Source: a virus
Length of the DNA: 45,861 nucleotides
Reading direction: 5' to 3' (one strand)
IMG/VR virus record: IMGVR_UViG_3300028569_000059
Span: 1-45,861 of that record
This document shows, piece after piece, positions 30,749-38,390 of the stretch. The position numbers were made by a program, and so were the translations under genes. The notes below the pieces were generated by a model that was given only the letters and a program-made list of their open reading frames with translations, ran no database searches and had not been told where the DNA came from. Positions within the stretch are counted from its first letter, which is position 1; each line of letters starts with the position of its first letter.

Positions 30749-31474
30749 TCAGGCGTCAGGCCAAAAAAAGGAAAGATTAATCGGTAAATCGATTGACTGT
30801 CCGGAAGGCAGTACGTAACTTAGATCAACATCTGGTTGAATCTGACGGATATATTCTCTCAAGGCTCTAGAATCTCTAGCCAGTAATCCATTATCTACAA
30901 AATCTCTAATTACTTTCTGATCCCTCTGTCCATTAACCGAGGTAATCATATATTTTAACCTAGTTGAAAGTTCTGGAGATGCATCTTTATTGATTTTTTT
31001 ATAACCTTGGATCTCCTGGTTGATTTTCATTTCATCACCGTGGGTTAAAAGTTTAAAGGTTATAGTGTTGTCTGTAACCGGAAGCTTGTAAGTAAATTCG
31101 TTTATACCCCTAGTTACTAAAGACTCATTAAAAGGCTTATTACCTACTGTAGAAAGGTCTACTGTATGGCTTTCCCCGTTATACAGGAATTTATATTCTG
31201 ATCCATAACCCAATACTCTGGCTGCTACCATGATTGCATTTTTATCTCCTACTATTAAATCATTATAGTCTATTTTAGAAACTATTAAAGACTGCAGAAG
31301 TTTATCAATCACAGTTCCGTTTTGAATGTAAGACTGGTTAGTAAGGATATCCTCCTCCTTAGCAGTCATATACTTCATCTCAAGTTTACCTGATGATAAT
31401 GGGTTGGATTCTGGGTAGAGTAAGCCTTTAGATGGAAGGTCAACTACCTCTGTTGGCATTTTAAATTCTGACAT
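30749..31474 (-). CDS. T4 gp26-like baseplate/tail assembly chaperone
   Basis: A 241-residue protein beginning MSEFKMPTEVVDLPSKGLLY, then MKYMTAKEEDILTNQSYIQNG and LLQSLIVSKIDYNDLIVGD. This is the signature of the T4 base plate protein family (gp26/gp51 type). Its place directly before the tape measure makes a tail assembly chaperone role likely. It ends SFFWPDA with a T7 slippery run six codons before the stop. A late-type motif lies 27 bases upstream of the ATG. Confidence 0.8.
   Translation of the reverse strand: MSEFKMPTEVVDLPSKGLLYPESNPLSSGKLEMKYMTAKEEDILTNQSYIQNGTVIDKLLQSLIVSKIDYNDLIVGDKNAIMVAARVLGYGSEYKFLYNGESHTVDLSTVGNKPFNESLVTRGINEFTYKLPVTDNTITFKLLTHGDEMKINQEIQGYKKINKDASPELSTRLKYMITSVNGQRDQKVIRDFVDNGLLARDSRALREYIRQIQPDVDLSYVLPSGQSIDLPINLSFFWPDA
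30763..30769 (-). other. Candidate slippery site for programmed frameshift
   Basis: Seven consecutive T on the minus strand (codons TTT TTT TGG of the gp26-like gene), 12 bases before its stop. A shift of +1 or -2 joins it to the frame of the downstream 86-residue gene, reading FFGLTPDNSSQARMFLF; a -1 shift meets a stop after two codons. Confidence 0.5.
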
Positions 31475-31501
31475 ATACTGGTTTTGTTGTAACTATTCTA
31501 T

Positions 31502-31509
31502 TATAAATA
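31502..31509 (-). promoter_or_regulatory. Candidate late promoter motif (gp26-like gene)
   Basis: TATTTATA (minus) in ATATATTTATAATAGAATAG, 27 bases upstream of the ATG at 31474. Confidence 0.5.
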
Positions 31510-31524
31510 TATATGAATCAAGTT

Positions 31525-32031
31525 TTATACATCAACCAGGACGTATTTTCCTCTATATTTCATAACATTGTAAGGAGACCAATCAATCTCATCTGGTTCG
31601 ATACCGGCCTGTAAAAATGCTCTTTTAATTCCTATAACAAAACTATGTAGCTGTTCCGGTATTTTTTCTAAAGCATCTTCCTGGTCATACACAATATAAT
31701 CTTCAGCAGCAGAACCAGCTTGCCCTATCATATCTTTTTCTGCATTATCTAGCTCCATAGCATTGGGCATATCTAGGATTGCAAGGTTATCAGAGAGTTT
31801 CTCCAAGTTAAAAATAGGAATGATATAAGGTGATGTATGCCCTAAAAGCTTTTGTGTATGCCTTATTTCGTCAGGGTCGGTAGTTACTTTTTTAACCCGG
31901 TTTCCTTTTTCTAAAACCATACCCCAATTTCCTTGCCCTACTCGTCTATAACCTTCTTTTTCAAGTTTATAGATTTGAGCTTTAAAGGCCGGGGTTGTGA
32001 TTATTTCTTTTAAAATATTTAAGAGTTTCAT
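31525..32031 (-). CDS. Minimal protein-kinase-like protein, candidate packaged effector
   Basis: A 168-residue protein with protein-kinase landmarks in order: a glycine loop (VGQGNWGMVLEKG, Gly32, 34 and 37), a lysine strand RVKKVT (Lys47/48), a hinge-like NLAILDMPN, a catalytic-loop match IDWSPYNVM with Asp150 and Asn155 at the right spacing, and YVLVDV with Asp167 as the DFG aspartate. It stops there, so the activation segment and C-lobe are missing; it could be a minimal kinase or a pseudokinase. The N-terminus MKLLNILKE has an LxE site at residues 7-9, like a capsid-targeting peptide. It has its own late-type motif overlapping the end of the upstream endonuclease gene. Confidence 0.65.
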   Translation of the reverse strand: MKLLNILKEIITTPAFKAQIYKLEKEGYRRVGQGNWGMVLEKGNRVKKVTTDPDEIRHTQKLLGHTSPYIIPIFNLEKLSDNLAILDMPNAMELDNAEKDMIGQAGSAAEDYIVYDQEDALEKIPEQLHSFVIGIKRAFLQAGIEPDEIDWSPYNVMKYRGKYVLVDV

Positions 32032-32048
32032 ATAAAAAAAAGCCCTCT

Positions 32049-32759
32049 CTAATAAATAGACCAGCCCTTAAACATCTGCCCTTTCTTATGAACGTAACGG
32101 TACTGCAGGGTTACTAATGGTATCCCGACTGCTTTTGATAATTGCGGATAGCTTCCTTCTGTATATTTTCTCCCATCTTGAAATTCTACTGTATAAGGTC
32201 CTTTTGCTGCTTGAGCAGAGAGTCCTGTTTTCCCTGTCTGCCCTCTTCTCCGAGCTTCTGCTAATTTCTGGCTACCTGCTTCTGATATAAGTCCGGTACG
32301 TCCTTTTTTATAATTTGTATTTTCCCATCCTCTACTTACCCACTCTTGTAACTCTTCTGCCAATACATACTTAATCTCATTAGTTTCTGGATGAACTATT
32401 GTTTTTTTACCTGCCCGGGTTTTTCGAATATTCTCTTTATGTGTTGCTGTTTTATCAGCTTTCCATAGCTTCTGCAGTATTCTCCTAGCTTCTCCAAACT
32501 GCTCCTCTGTTAACTCACGCCTGCCGTCATAACTCATTCGATGAAAAGCCCACAGCATTTTTTTTCCGTAGGTTGAATGATGTTTAAAATACTCTGCAAG
32601 TAGCCTGTGGCATCTGTAATGCTCTTCCGGTGTTAATAACACTGTGCTTGACTGTTTCCCAAAGCTCCTAGGAATTATATGATGTGCTTCGTAATAAGTA
32701 CTTCCTTTCTCTCTACCTTCGGAAAGAGCTTGTCTAATGATTTGAAAATATTCGTACAT
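32049..32759 (-). CDS. Free-standing HNH homing endonuclease
   Basis: A 236-residue protein. The HNH core is YEAHHIIPRSFGKQSSTVLL followed by TPEEHYRCHRLLAEYF (about 22-60). Basic NUMOD-like helices follow, and the end (SYPQLSKAVGIPLVTLQYR) is a NUMOD1-like helix-turn-helix. It sits between the tail tube gene and the kinase-like gene. A hairpin that hides its ribosome site lies directly upstream, and GAGGGC plus eight T follows its stop codon, possibly half of an interrupted terminator. Confidence 0.87.
   Translation of the reverse strand: MYEYFQIIRQALSEGREKGSTYYEAHHIIPRSFGKQSSTVLLTPEEHYRCHRLLAEYFKHHSTYGKKMLWAFHRMSYDGRRELTEEQFGEARRILQKLWKADKTATHKENIRKTRAGKKTIVHPETNEIKYVLAEELQEWVSRGWENTNYKKGRTGLISEAGSQKLAEARRRGQTGKTGLSAQAAKGPYTVEFQDGRKYTEGSYPQLSKAVGIPLVTLQYRYVHKKGQMFKGWSIY
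32051..32058 (-). promoter_or_regulatory. Candidate late promoter motif (kinase-like gene)
   Basis: TATTTATT (minus) in GTCTATTTATTAGAGAGGGC, 19 bases before the ATG at 32031; it overlaps the last codons of the HNH gene. Confidence 0.4.
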
Positions 32760-32766
32760 AAAAAAA

Positions 32767-32793
32767 CCTCCTATCTTTATTATAAATAGGAGG
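32767..32793 (-). promoter_or_regulatory. RBS-masking hairpin with internal promoter motif; also a terminator
   Basis: CCTCCTAT (32767-32774) and ATAGGAGG (32786-32793) form a perfect 8-pair stem with an 11-base loop. On the minus strand the 3' arm contains the GGAGG ribosome site of the HNH gene, followed by T7 and the ATG. TATTTATA (32788-32781) overlaps the 5' arm and loop, so a transcript from it would begin near 32775 and expose the ribosome site. For read-through from the tail tube gene the same hairpin plus T7 should act as a terminator. Confidence 0.75.
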
Positions 32794-32823
32794 CTTTTTA
32801 AAAAGTAGAAGTTTAAGATTGCA

Positions 32824-33312
32824 TCAAAAGTTAAGTATGCAATAATCCATTCCGATACCTAACTCAATATTCTGAGCTTCAGCATCAGTATCCCAGTTTA
32901 GGTCTGCAAATTTGGTAGATTTGATAAACGCTCCTTTTATAATCCATTCAGAAACAATATCACCTACTGGTCCTAGAATATCGATAGTTAAATCTTTTTT
33001 GTAGAAATCAGAGTAACCATCACGCCCAGTCACCGATTCGTGGTGAAGACGTACCCACTCCATTACAGCTTGTGCTCCTGAAGGAGTAATGGGATCATAC
33101 AAGGTCATTGAAATATCAGACCAAGAATTTCTTCCCTTTACCTTGCGGTAAACGTTAATATGATTTAATTTAATTTCATCAGCTGTTACCTCAACCCCAC
33201 TTACTCCTTTTATGAAGTAAGAAGGAATACCGTCAACATACATGATGAAGCGGTTAACTACCTTTGGTTCAAACGCTGTGAAAAATATCTCATTTGGATT
33301 TAATACTGCCAT
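32824..33312 (-). CDS. Tail tube protein (T4 gp19-like)
   Basis: A 162-residue protein with NPNEIFFTAFEPKVVNRF, YFIKGVSGVEVTADEIKL, WSDISMTLYDPITPSGAQ and GAFIKSTKFADLNWDTDAEA, the recognisable strands of the gp19 tail tube family. It stacks as hexamers to form the inner tube of the contractile tail. It is placed convergently to the plus-strand endonuclease and is followed by a strong hairpin terminator at 32767-32793, consistent with a separate, abundant late transcript. Confidence 0.92.
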   Translation of the reverse strand: MAVLNPNEIFFTAFEPKVVNRFIMYVDGIPSYFIKGVSGVEVTADEIKLNHINVYRKVKGRNSWSDISMTLYDPITPSGAQAVMEWVRLHHESVTGRDGYSDFYKKDLTIDILGPVGDIVSEWIIKGAFIKSTKFADLNWDTDAEAQNIELGIGMDYCILNF

Positions 33313-33329
33313 AGTCTTGTTATTTTACT

Positions 33330-33337
33330 AATAAATA
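33330..33337 (-). promoter_or_regulatory. Candidate late promoter motif (tail tube)
   Basis: TATTTATT (minus) in CCGGTTATTTATTAGTAAAA, 17 bases before the tail tube ATG. The 103-base gap up to 33415 also holds the leader of the divergent plus-strand endonuclease gene. Confidence 0.5.
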
Positions 33338-33415
33338 ACCGGAGACAACATTTTAAGTTGCTTTTTATAAAAAAAAATATAATTATAAGGGACATTTGAG
33401 ACTAAAATACTATTT

Positions 33416-34861
33416 ATGGTAAAATTAAAGAAAATTATTTGTAAAACTTGTAAGTCAGAGTTTGAGATTGAAAATTACAAGAAAAGAACCTACTGCAGTA
33501 AATCTTGCAAAAACAAGGACCCGGAACTGGTTTCTAAAGCTAACCACAAACGTAAGGAAACTTGGGACAATTTATACGACGGTCATCCTATGAAGTCCCC
33601 AGAAATTCAAAAAAAACATGTAGAGTCTATGGTGGAGCATTACGGTGTGTCTCATGCCCTTCAGTCAAATACTCTGCAAGAGCGTGCAAAAAAAACCAGG
33701 TTAGAGCGGTACGGTGATCCTAACTTTTCTAATATCGATAAGGCTATGGATACTAAATTGCAAAAGTACGGGTCTTATAACAACCACCAAAAAAGAACTC
33801 TATCTACTTTGCAGAGAAGATTTGAAACCTATTCTAATATCCGCTTGTTGGATATTAACGAACATTCTCAGATTAACGGTAATAAGTTTGAAGTTGAGTG
33901 CCTAAAATGCGGCCGGGTCTGGAGCTGTACTTTAATGAATAACTACCATCCTCAATGCAAGCAATGTTCTACTAAGTATACTAAAACCTCTAAAGGTCAT
34001 TCTGAAATTTTATCTTTTCTGTCTGACTACCTCCCTGGTATTGATATTCTTAGCAACTCTAGATTACTTTCTCCAAAGTTTGAATTAGATATTTATATCC
34101 CATCTCTTAATCTTGCAATCGAATTCAACGGTTTGTATTTTCATAACGACCAGTTGAAGGATAAAAAATACCACCTTAAAAAAACCCGGTTCTGTCTTTC
34201 TCATGGAATTCAGCTGATTCATATTTTTGAACATGAGTGGTTATATAAACGAGAGATTGTAGAATCTATGCTACTTAGTAAAACCAAAAAACTAAAAACT
34301 TCCACCTATGCCAGAAAATGTACAGTTGTTGAACTAACTAGCAAAGATAAGAGACGTTTTTTCGATCAAAATCACCTACACGGAGATGTTAGAAGCTCTC
34401 TCTGTTTGGGGTTACTCTTTGATGGTACCCTTGTTTGCGCTTTATCTTTAGGTAAGCCCAGATTTTCAGACCGGCATGAATGGGAGATTATTAGGTTTGC
34501 TAACCTAAGGTACACTAACGTTGTTGGCGGTTTTTCTAAACTCTTTAAACATTTTATTACTTCTAGGAATCCACAGTCAGTCTTGACCTTCGCTGATCGT
34601 TCTTGGAGTTCTGGCCTATTGTATTTAAGCGCCGGTTTTCAATTTCTGGAGTTTACTCCTCCTAATTATTTTTATTTTAAAAACACAACAGTATATCCTA
34701 GACAAGTGTTCCAAAAACACAAACTACAAAAGCTACTTGCAACGTACTCCCCTAACCTCTCCGAGTATGAAAATATGTTACAGAACGGCTATCTACGTAT
34801 TTGGAATTCGGGCAATGTAAAGCTCCAATGGCTCCCTGGTAACAAAAAAGGTGCTGTTTAA
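33416..34861 (+). CDS. Plus-strand homing endonuclease with zinc fingers and Vsr-like nuclease core
   Basis: A 481-residue protein, the only gene on the plus strand. It has an N-terminal zinc finger (CKTCKSEF...YCSKSCK), a NUMOD-like helical region (about 50-130), a second zinc ribbon (CLKCGRVW...QCKQC, about 162-190), and a nuclease core at about 218-275: LDIYIPSLNLAIEFNGLYFH, then FCLSHGIQLIHIFEHEW. This matches Vsr/EDxHD-type phage endonucleases. The C-terminal 200 residues are an additional domain seen in that group. It interrupts the sheath-tube gene pair. The ATG is embedded in CTATTTATGG, almost the late motif itself, so its message may be leaderless. Confidence 0.82.
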   Translation: MVKLKKIICKTCKSEFEIENYKKRTYCSKSCKNKDPELVSKANHKRKETWDNLYDGHPMKSPEIQKKHVESMVEHYGVSHALQSNTLQERAKKTRLERYGDPNFSNIDKAMDTKLQKYGSYNNHQKRTLSTLQRRFETYSNIRLLDINEHSQINGNKFEVECLKCGRVWSCTLMNNYHPQCKQCSTKYTKTSKGHSEILSFLSDYLPGIDILSNSRLLSPKFELDIYIPSLNLAIEFNGLYFHNDQLKDKKYHLKKTRFCLSHGIQLIHIFEHEWLYKREIVESMLLSKTKKLKTSTYARKCTVVELTSKDKRRFFDQNHLHGDVRSSLCLGLLFDGTLVCALSLGKPRFSDRHEWEIIRFANLRYTNVVGGFSKLFKHFITSRNPQSVLTFADRSWSSGLLYLSAGFQFLEFTPPNYFYFKNTTVYPRQVFQKHKLQKLLATYSPNLSEYENMLQNGYLRIWNSGNVKLQWLPGNKKGAV

Positions 34862-34872
34862 TGCAGCACCTT
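34848..34872. terminator. Bidirectional terminator between endonuclease and sheath genes
   Basis: AAGGTGCTG (34848-34856) pairs with CAGCACCTT (34864-34872) around a 7-base loop. A T-rich run follows on the plus strand (CTTTTT), and a T run follows on the minus strand. The stop codon of the plus-strand gene lies in the loop. It can end transcripts of both converging genes. Confidence 0.85.
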
Positions 34873-34896
34873 CTTTTTGTACGTGTGTATTATCTA

Positions 34897-36627
34897 TTAA
34901 CCTGGGAATGTTGCTCCTGTTGGTGTAATATTAAAGTCTAAGTAAATGAATTCAGCAGTCTTAGTAGGTTGAATGTAAATTTGACCGATTAATTGATTTC
35001 TGTCAATTACGTCTGCGGTGTTATTACTATCATCCATTACTACTTTGAAGGCAAAAAGACCTTGTCTCTGTTGTACAGAAGTTAAGTAAGGGTTAACCTG
35101 TGCTAGGAATGAATTTCTAGTTGCAATTGTATTTTGGTCAAACACCAAAGTATCTGCAATCTGAGAAATATATCCTTTCAATTCGATTAACAATCTTCTT
35201 ACATTTACTCTATCCAAAGCAGAAGCTCTTTTTTGCAAAGTCTTTTGTCCAAATACCACTACTCCTTGATTTGGGAAAGTAGCAATCGGGTTAACATTTG
35301 CAATATAAAGAGTATCTCTGTCCCCTTGAGATAATTTTCTCTCGGCTCTAGTTACTGTTGACATTCCACCTCTGTTAAATCCAGCAGGTGCAAACCAAGC
35401 CTCAGAAGCGTTATCGTTAAATGCATAAACTGCAGGAATCAAAGTTGAAGCAGGAACCCAAACATTACCTCCTAATTCAGGATCAATTGTCTGTACCCAA
35501 GGCCAGTAAGTAGCAGCATATGAAGTATCGTAAGCAGCTGCATTGGTGGTTGTAGTTGAGATTGAAGTTCCGTAAGGAGCTACATCGATTACTGCAATAT
35601 TGTCACCTCTGTTCTGTGCATTATTAATCACAGTAGTCAAAGCAGAAGGTGCTGAAGTGGTATTCAAACCAGGTACTGAAATAATGTTAAACTGGTATTC
35701 GTCAGGATTTGCTAAAAGATTCAACATTGTATCATAATCTGAACCTGTTACTCCTTGAGAATCTGCATTTAAAGTCAAACCTGCACTTTGGTAGAACTTA
35801 CCTTGTCTTTCTGTGAAAGGAGTTCCTGTAGCGTTTCCAAAAGTTCCAGAAGCTGCTGTTGGTAAAGAACCAGTGTAAGCTGCCTTAGCTGTTCCATTGT
35901 TATCAAAGTAATCAGGAGTTAAGTAGTTAACAGCCGATACTCTTACATAAGAAGATGCATTGGTGTAAGAACCAGTAACATCAATATAGTAAGAAGAACC
36001 ATCTGTTCTAACAACCTGTGTTTGGTCTCCAATTACTCTTGAAATGAAGTTAGAAGCTTTAGGATCTAAAGAAAGATTATTCCAAGTTTCTAATACTGTC
36101 TTTGCATTCTGAGTGTCGTTACCTTGTCTAACTAGTAATGAGAAGGTTCCGTTTGCTGTATTAACCCCAGTAACTTCCCATCTAATATTATCAGCAGATC
36201 CAGAAGCCAATGTTCCATTAGCACCTGTAGGTCCTGTGCTGTTCATGATAGTACCTTTAGATAAGGTCTCTAACACAAAAGGAGACAATCCGGTAGTAGG
36301 TCCACCAGATCCAGTTGGGATTGTAGATGAAGTAGCTGATGTGTAAGTGCCGTTAGTAATTCTAGCTACTAAAAGCGAATCACCTCCTTGTTGGAAGTAA
36401 TTATAAGCTGCTATGTTTGTGAAGTAAGTGTAATAGTCTGAACCTGATAGCACAGATCCTCCAAATACGTTTTTAAACTGAGAGTAAGAAGTTACCACTG
36501 TTGGAACTGTAGGACCTTTTGCTGTAGGGCCTAAGATTGCAGCACCTGCTTGAACAGGTTGTGCGGTTACAAACGAGGTATCGTTCTCTCTTGCTAAAAC
36601 GCCAGGACTCAATAAAATTTCTGCCAT
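34897..36627 (-). CDS. Tail sheath protein (T4 gp18-like)
   Basis: A 576-residue protein. The start MAEILLSPGVLARENDTSFV and GPTAKGPTVPTVVTSYSQF are the standard N-terminal sheath motif. The C-terminal domain has FNRGGMSTVTRAERKLSQGD, GVVVFGQKTLQKRASALDRV, NVRRLLIELKGYI and the final strand region that hooks neighbouring subunits. The middle is a variable, T/S/G-rich domain. It forms the contractile outer tail. A late-type motif lies 28 bases upstream. Confidence 0.95.
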   Translation of the reverse strand: MAEILLSPGVLARENDTSFVTAQPVQAGAAILGPTAKGPTVPTVVTSYSQFKNVFGGSVLSGSDYYTYFTNIAAYNYFQQGGDSLLVARITNGTYTSATSSTIPTGSGGPTTGLSPFVLETLSKGTIMNSTGPTGANGTLASGSADNIRWEVTGVNTANGTFSLLVRQGNDTQNAKTVLETWNNLSLDPKASNFISRVIGDQTQVVRTDGSSYYIDVTGSYTNASSYVRVSAVNYLTPDYFDNNGTAKAAYTGSLPTAASGTFGNATGTPFTERQGKFYQSAGLTLNADSQGVTGSDYDTMLNLLANPDEYQFNIISVPGLNTTSAPSALTTVINNAQNRGDNIAVIDVAPYGTSISTTTTNAAAYDTSYAATYWPWVQTIDPELGGNVWVPASTLIPAVYAFNDNASEAWFAPAGFNRGGMSTVTRAERKLSQGDRDTLYIANVNPIATFPNQGVVVFGQKTLQKRASALDRVNVRRLLIELKGYISQIADTLVFDQNTIATRNSFLAQVNPYLTSVQQRQGLFAFKVVMDDSNNTADVIDRNQLIGQIYIQPTKTAEFIYLDFNITPTGATFPG

Positions 36628-36655
36628 TTTTTATATTATTTAATAAGTAGTCTGT

Positions 36656-36663
36656 TATAAATA
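36656..36663 (-). promoter_or_regulatory. Candidate late promoter motif (sheath)
   Basis: TATTTATA (minus) in TTACTATTTATAACAGACTA, 28 bases upstream of the sheath ATG, leaving room for a normal 5' leader. Confidence 0.55.
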
Positions 36664-36687
36664 GTAATCAAACAAGCAAAAAAATGC

Positions 36688-37581
36688 TTATGGAATACTA
36701 TTAATATCACTAGTAACCTCTGAAGTTATTGTGATTTTTCCTTTGGTAAAGTCTTTTTTTACAGAGACTAGATCTTGATTGATAACATCTGGGATAATAT
36801 AACCGTGTAGCTTTATGCTGAAATTGGTTTTTATTAATCTTTCCTCTCCCTGGTTCAAGGTTTCATTGTTGGTGAAAGTATCAATCCGGGCATGGAATTT
36901 AAACCTAGCAGGATCTCCCCAATATGCATTAGATGCATAATTGATAGACTCGACTATTTTATTCATCTGTTCAATATAGTAAGTCCAGATGATACAATCA
37001 TACTGCAAGGTTACATAATCAGGTATTACCACTATCTCCCGGGTTTCTACAGGTTTTCTATTATTTAGTATATCGAAGTTACTATAAGCATTTCCCTTTT
37101 GGTAACCCTTGGATACTACTGCATAATTAAGAGGATTATTACTGTCTAGTTTATTACCGATGGTGTAATTTTTTTCCATAGAAGCCCGACGGTACATAAT
37201 GACTGGTGCCATTATCTTGCCGTTTTTGTCTCTAAAGTAACCGTCCTTCTGAACAGAATTCCATCTTTCCGGATTTCCGTAAATTAATGGAATAGAGATC
37301 ATAGCACCGTTCTGAAAAACTTGTGGTTTGATTACATTCTCAAAATAGTACTTAATAGATTCATCAATATCCTGAATCCCAACATTATAAGGTTTTACTG
37401 TATTCCCTCTTTGTGAGAGTTGCTGGGCCCGGTAGGTGTTCATTACTGCCGGGTCTGTTGTGTTTTTAAACTGTGGTAAAGGAATAACCGCACTGTTTGG
37501 ATTTTGCAATAGAGGGTCCTGGTGATCTACTGAGATCTGCCTTTGGTTTTTAGGTACTGGTTTTCTAATTTGATCACTCAT
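36688..37581 (-). CDS. Neck/tail terminator protein (gp15-like, probable)
   Basis: A 297-residue protein. It has MISIPLIYGNPERWNSVQKD, KIMAPVIMYRRASMEKNYT, and YVTLQYDCIIWTYYIEQMN. Similar proteins stand between the neck genes and the sheath in marine T4-like phages. T4 gp15 (272 residues) ends the tail and stabilises the sheath, and position and length fit that role. The identification rests on gene order and partial motif recall. It is coupled to the gp14-like gene by TAATG. Confidence 0.65.
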   Translation of the reverse strand: MSDQIRKPVPKNQRQISVDHQDPLLQNPNSAVIPLPQFKNTTDPAVMNTYRAQQLSQRGNTVKPYNVGIQDIDESIKYYFENVIKPQVFQNGAMISIPLIYGNPERWNSVQKDGYFRDKNGKIMAPVIMYRRASMEKNYTIGNKLDSNNPLNYAVVSKGYQKGNAYSNFDILNNRKPVETREIVVIPDYVTLQYDCIIWTYYIEQMNKIVESINYASNAYWGDPARFKFHARIDTFTNNETLNQGEERLIKTNFSIKLHGYIIPDVINQDLVSVKKDFTKGKITITSEVTSDINSIP

Positions 37582-38069
37582 TATCTTTCTATTGAAATTC
37601 CTAACTTATCTGCCGGCACTAAATGACCTGAGCATATGATTGAAATAGAAGAGCCGTAATTTTGTAGACCTTCTGAGTATGAATATTCTGGTATCTTTCC
37701 TACAAAGTACTGGTTCTCTTTTACTCCATCTACTTCGTAGTAATTTTCATAGTAAAAAATGTAATCCCCAACCTCGGGTACTAATTCAAGATCTACTAAG
37801 TCTTGACGGAAGAATGCAAACTCTAAGGTACGGTTAACATCAGGACCCCATTCGTCAGAAGACCATGTCTGCTCTCCTCTGGTTATCAAACAGTTTAGTA
37901 ATGCAGGTTCTGAAAGGTATTTGCTAGTAGATTCTCCATACATATTGGTAGTTGAGCTTTCTAAAGAAACTCTGTAGTACCCTATCTGCTGGGTTATAAT
38001 ATCCGGCAGTAACTCGCGGTTTACGGAGTTAAACAGTAAAATATCTCTAGACCTTCCAAATAATGCCAA
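37581..38069 (-). CDS. Neck protein (gp14-like)
   Basis: A 162-residue protein with DIITQQIGYYRVSLESSTTN then MYGESTSKYLSEPALLNCLI, LEFAFFRQDLVDLELVPEVG and YYEVDGVKENQYFVGK. These match the conserved strands of T4-type gp14 neck proteins, which form part of the portal-proximal neck and close the head. Shorter than T4 gp14 (256 residues) but like marine relatives. Confidence 0.75.
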   Translation of the reverse strand: MALFGRSRDILLFNSVNRELLPDIITQQIGYYRVSLESSTTNMYGESTSKYLSEPALLNCLITRGEQTWSSDEWGPDVNRTLEFAFFRQDLVDLELVPEVGDYIFYYENYYEVDGVKENQYFVGKIPEYSYSEGLQNYGSSISIICSGHLVPADKLGISIER

Positions 38070-38071
38070 GA

Positions 38072-38389
38072 TTAAATCTCCTCTACTTTATGTAATTGCT
38101 TTACGCTGTATTTAAATTTTTTAAGATCTGGTATCCCGCTTAGGGCATTTTTCTTAATTAATTCAAAAGTTTCCATCCCCGGTTTGGTGGTAACTGCTTT
38201 AATTTCTAAAAGGCCTCTAGGTTCTAGATCTTCCTTGTCAGTTTTATTGTTCACAACAGTAACATATTGAACTCCTCTGATAAGTTGTGCAATATCTGTG
38301 ATATTGGTATTGTCAGAAAATTCTACATATACCAGAGTCTGGTACATAGAGAATGTTACTTCATTTAAAAGTGATTCTAGTTTAATCAT
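38072..38389 (-). CDS. Small virion-region protein with N-terminal LxE site
   Basis: A 105-residue protein opening MIKLESLLNEVTFSM; an LxE site at LNE (residues 8-10) suggests a cleaved leader like those of the genes at 16220 and 19518. The rest (QTLVYVEFSDNTNITDIAQL, EPRGLLEIKAVTTKPGMETF) looks like a small alpha/beta ferredoxin-like fold. I recall similar proteins in marine T4-like phages without known role. It lies between gp13-like and gp14-like genes. Its late-type motif overlaps the end of the gp13-like gene. Confidence 0.6.
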   Translation of the reverse strand: MIKLESLLNEVTFSMYQTLVYVEFSDNTNITDIAQLIRGVQYVTVVNNKTDKEDLEPRGLLEIKAVTTKPGMETFELIKKNALSGIPDLKKFKYSVKQLHKVEEI

Positions 38390-38390
38390 T

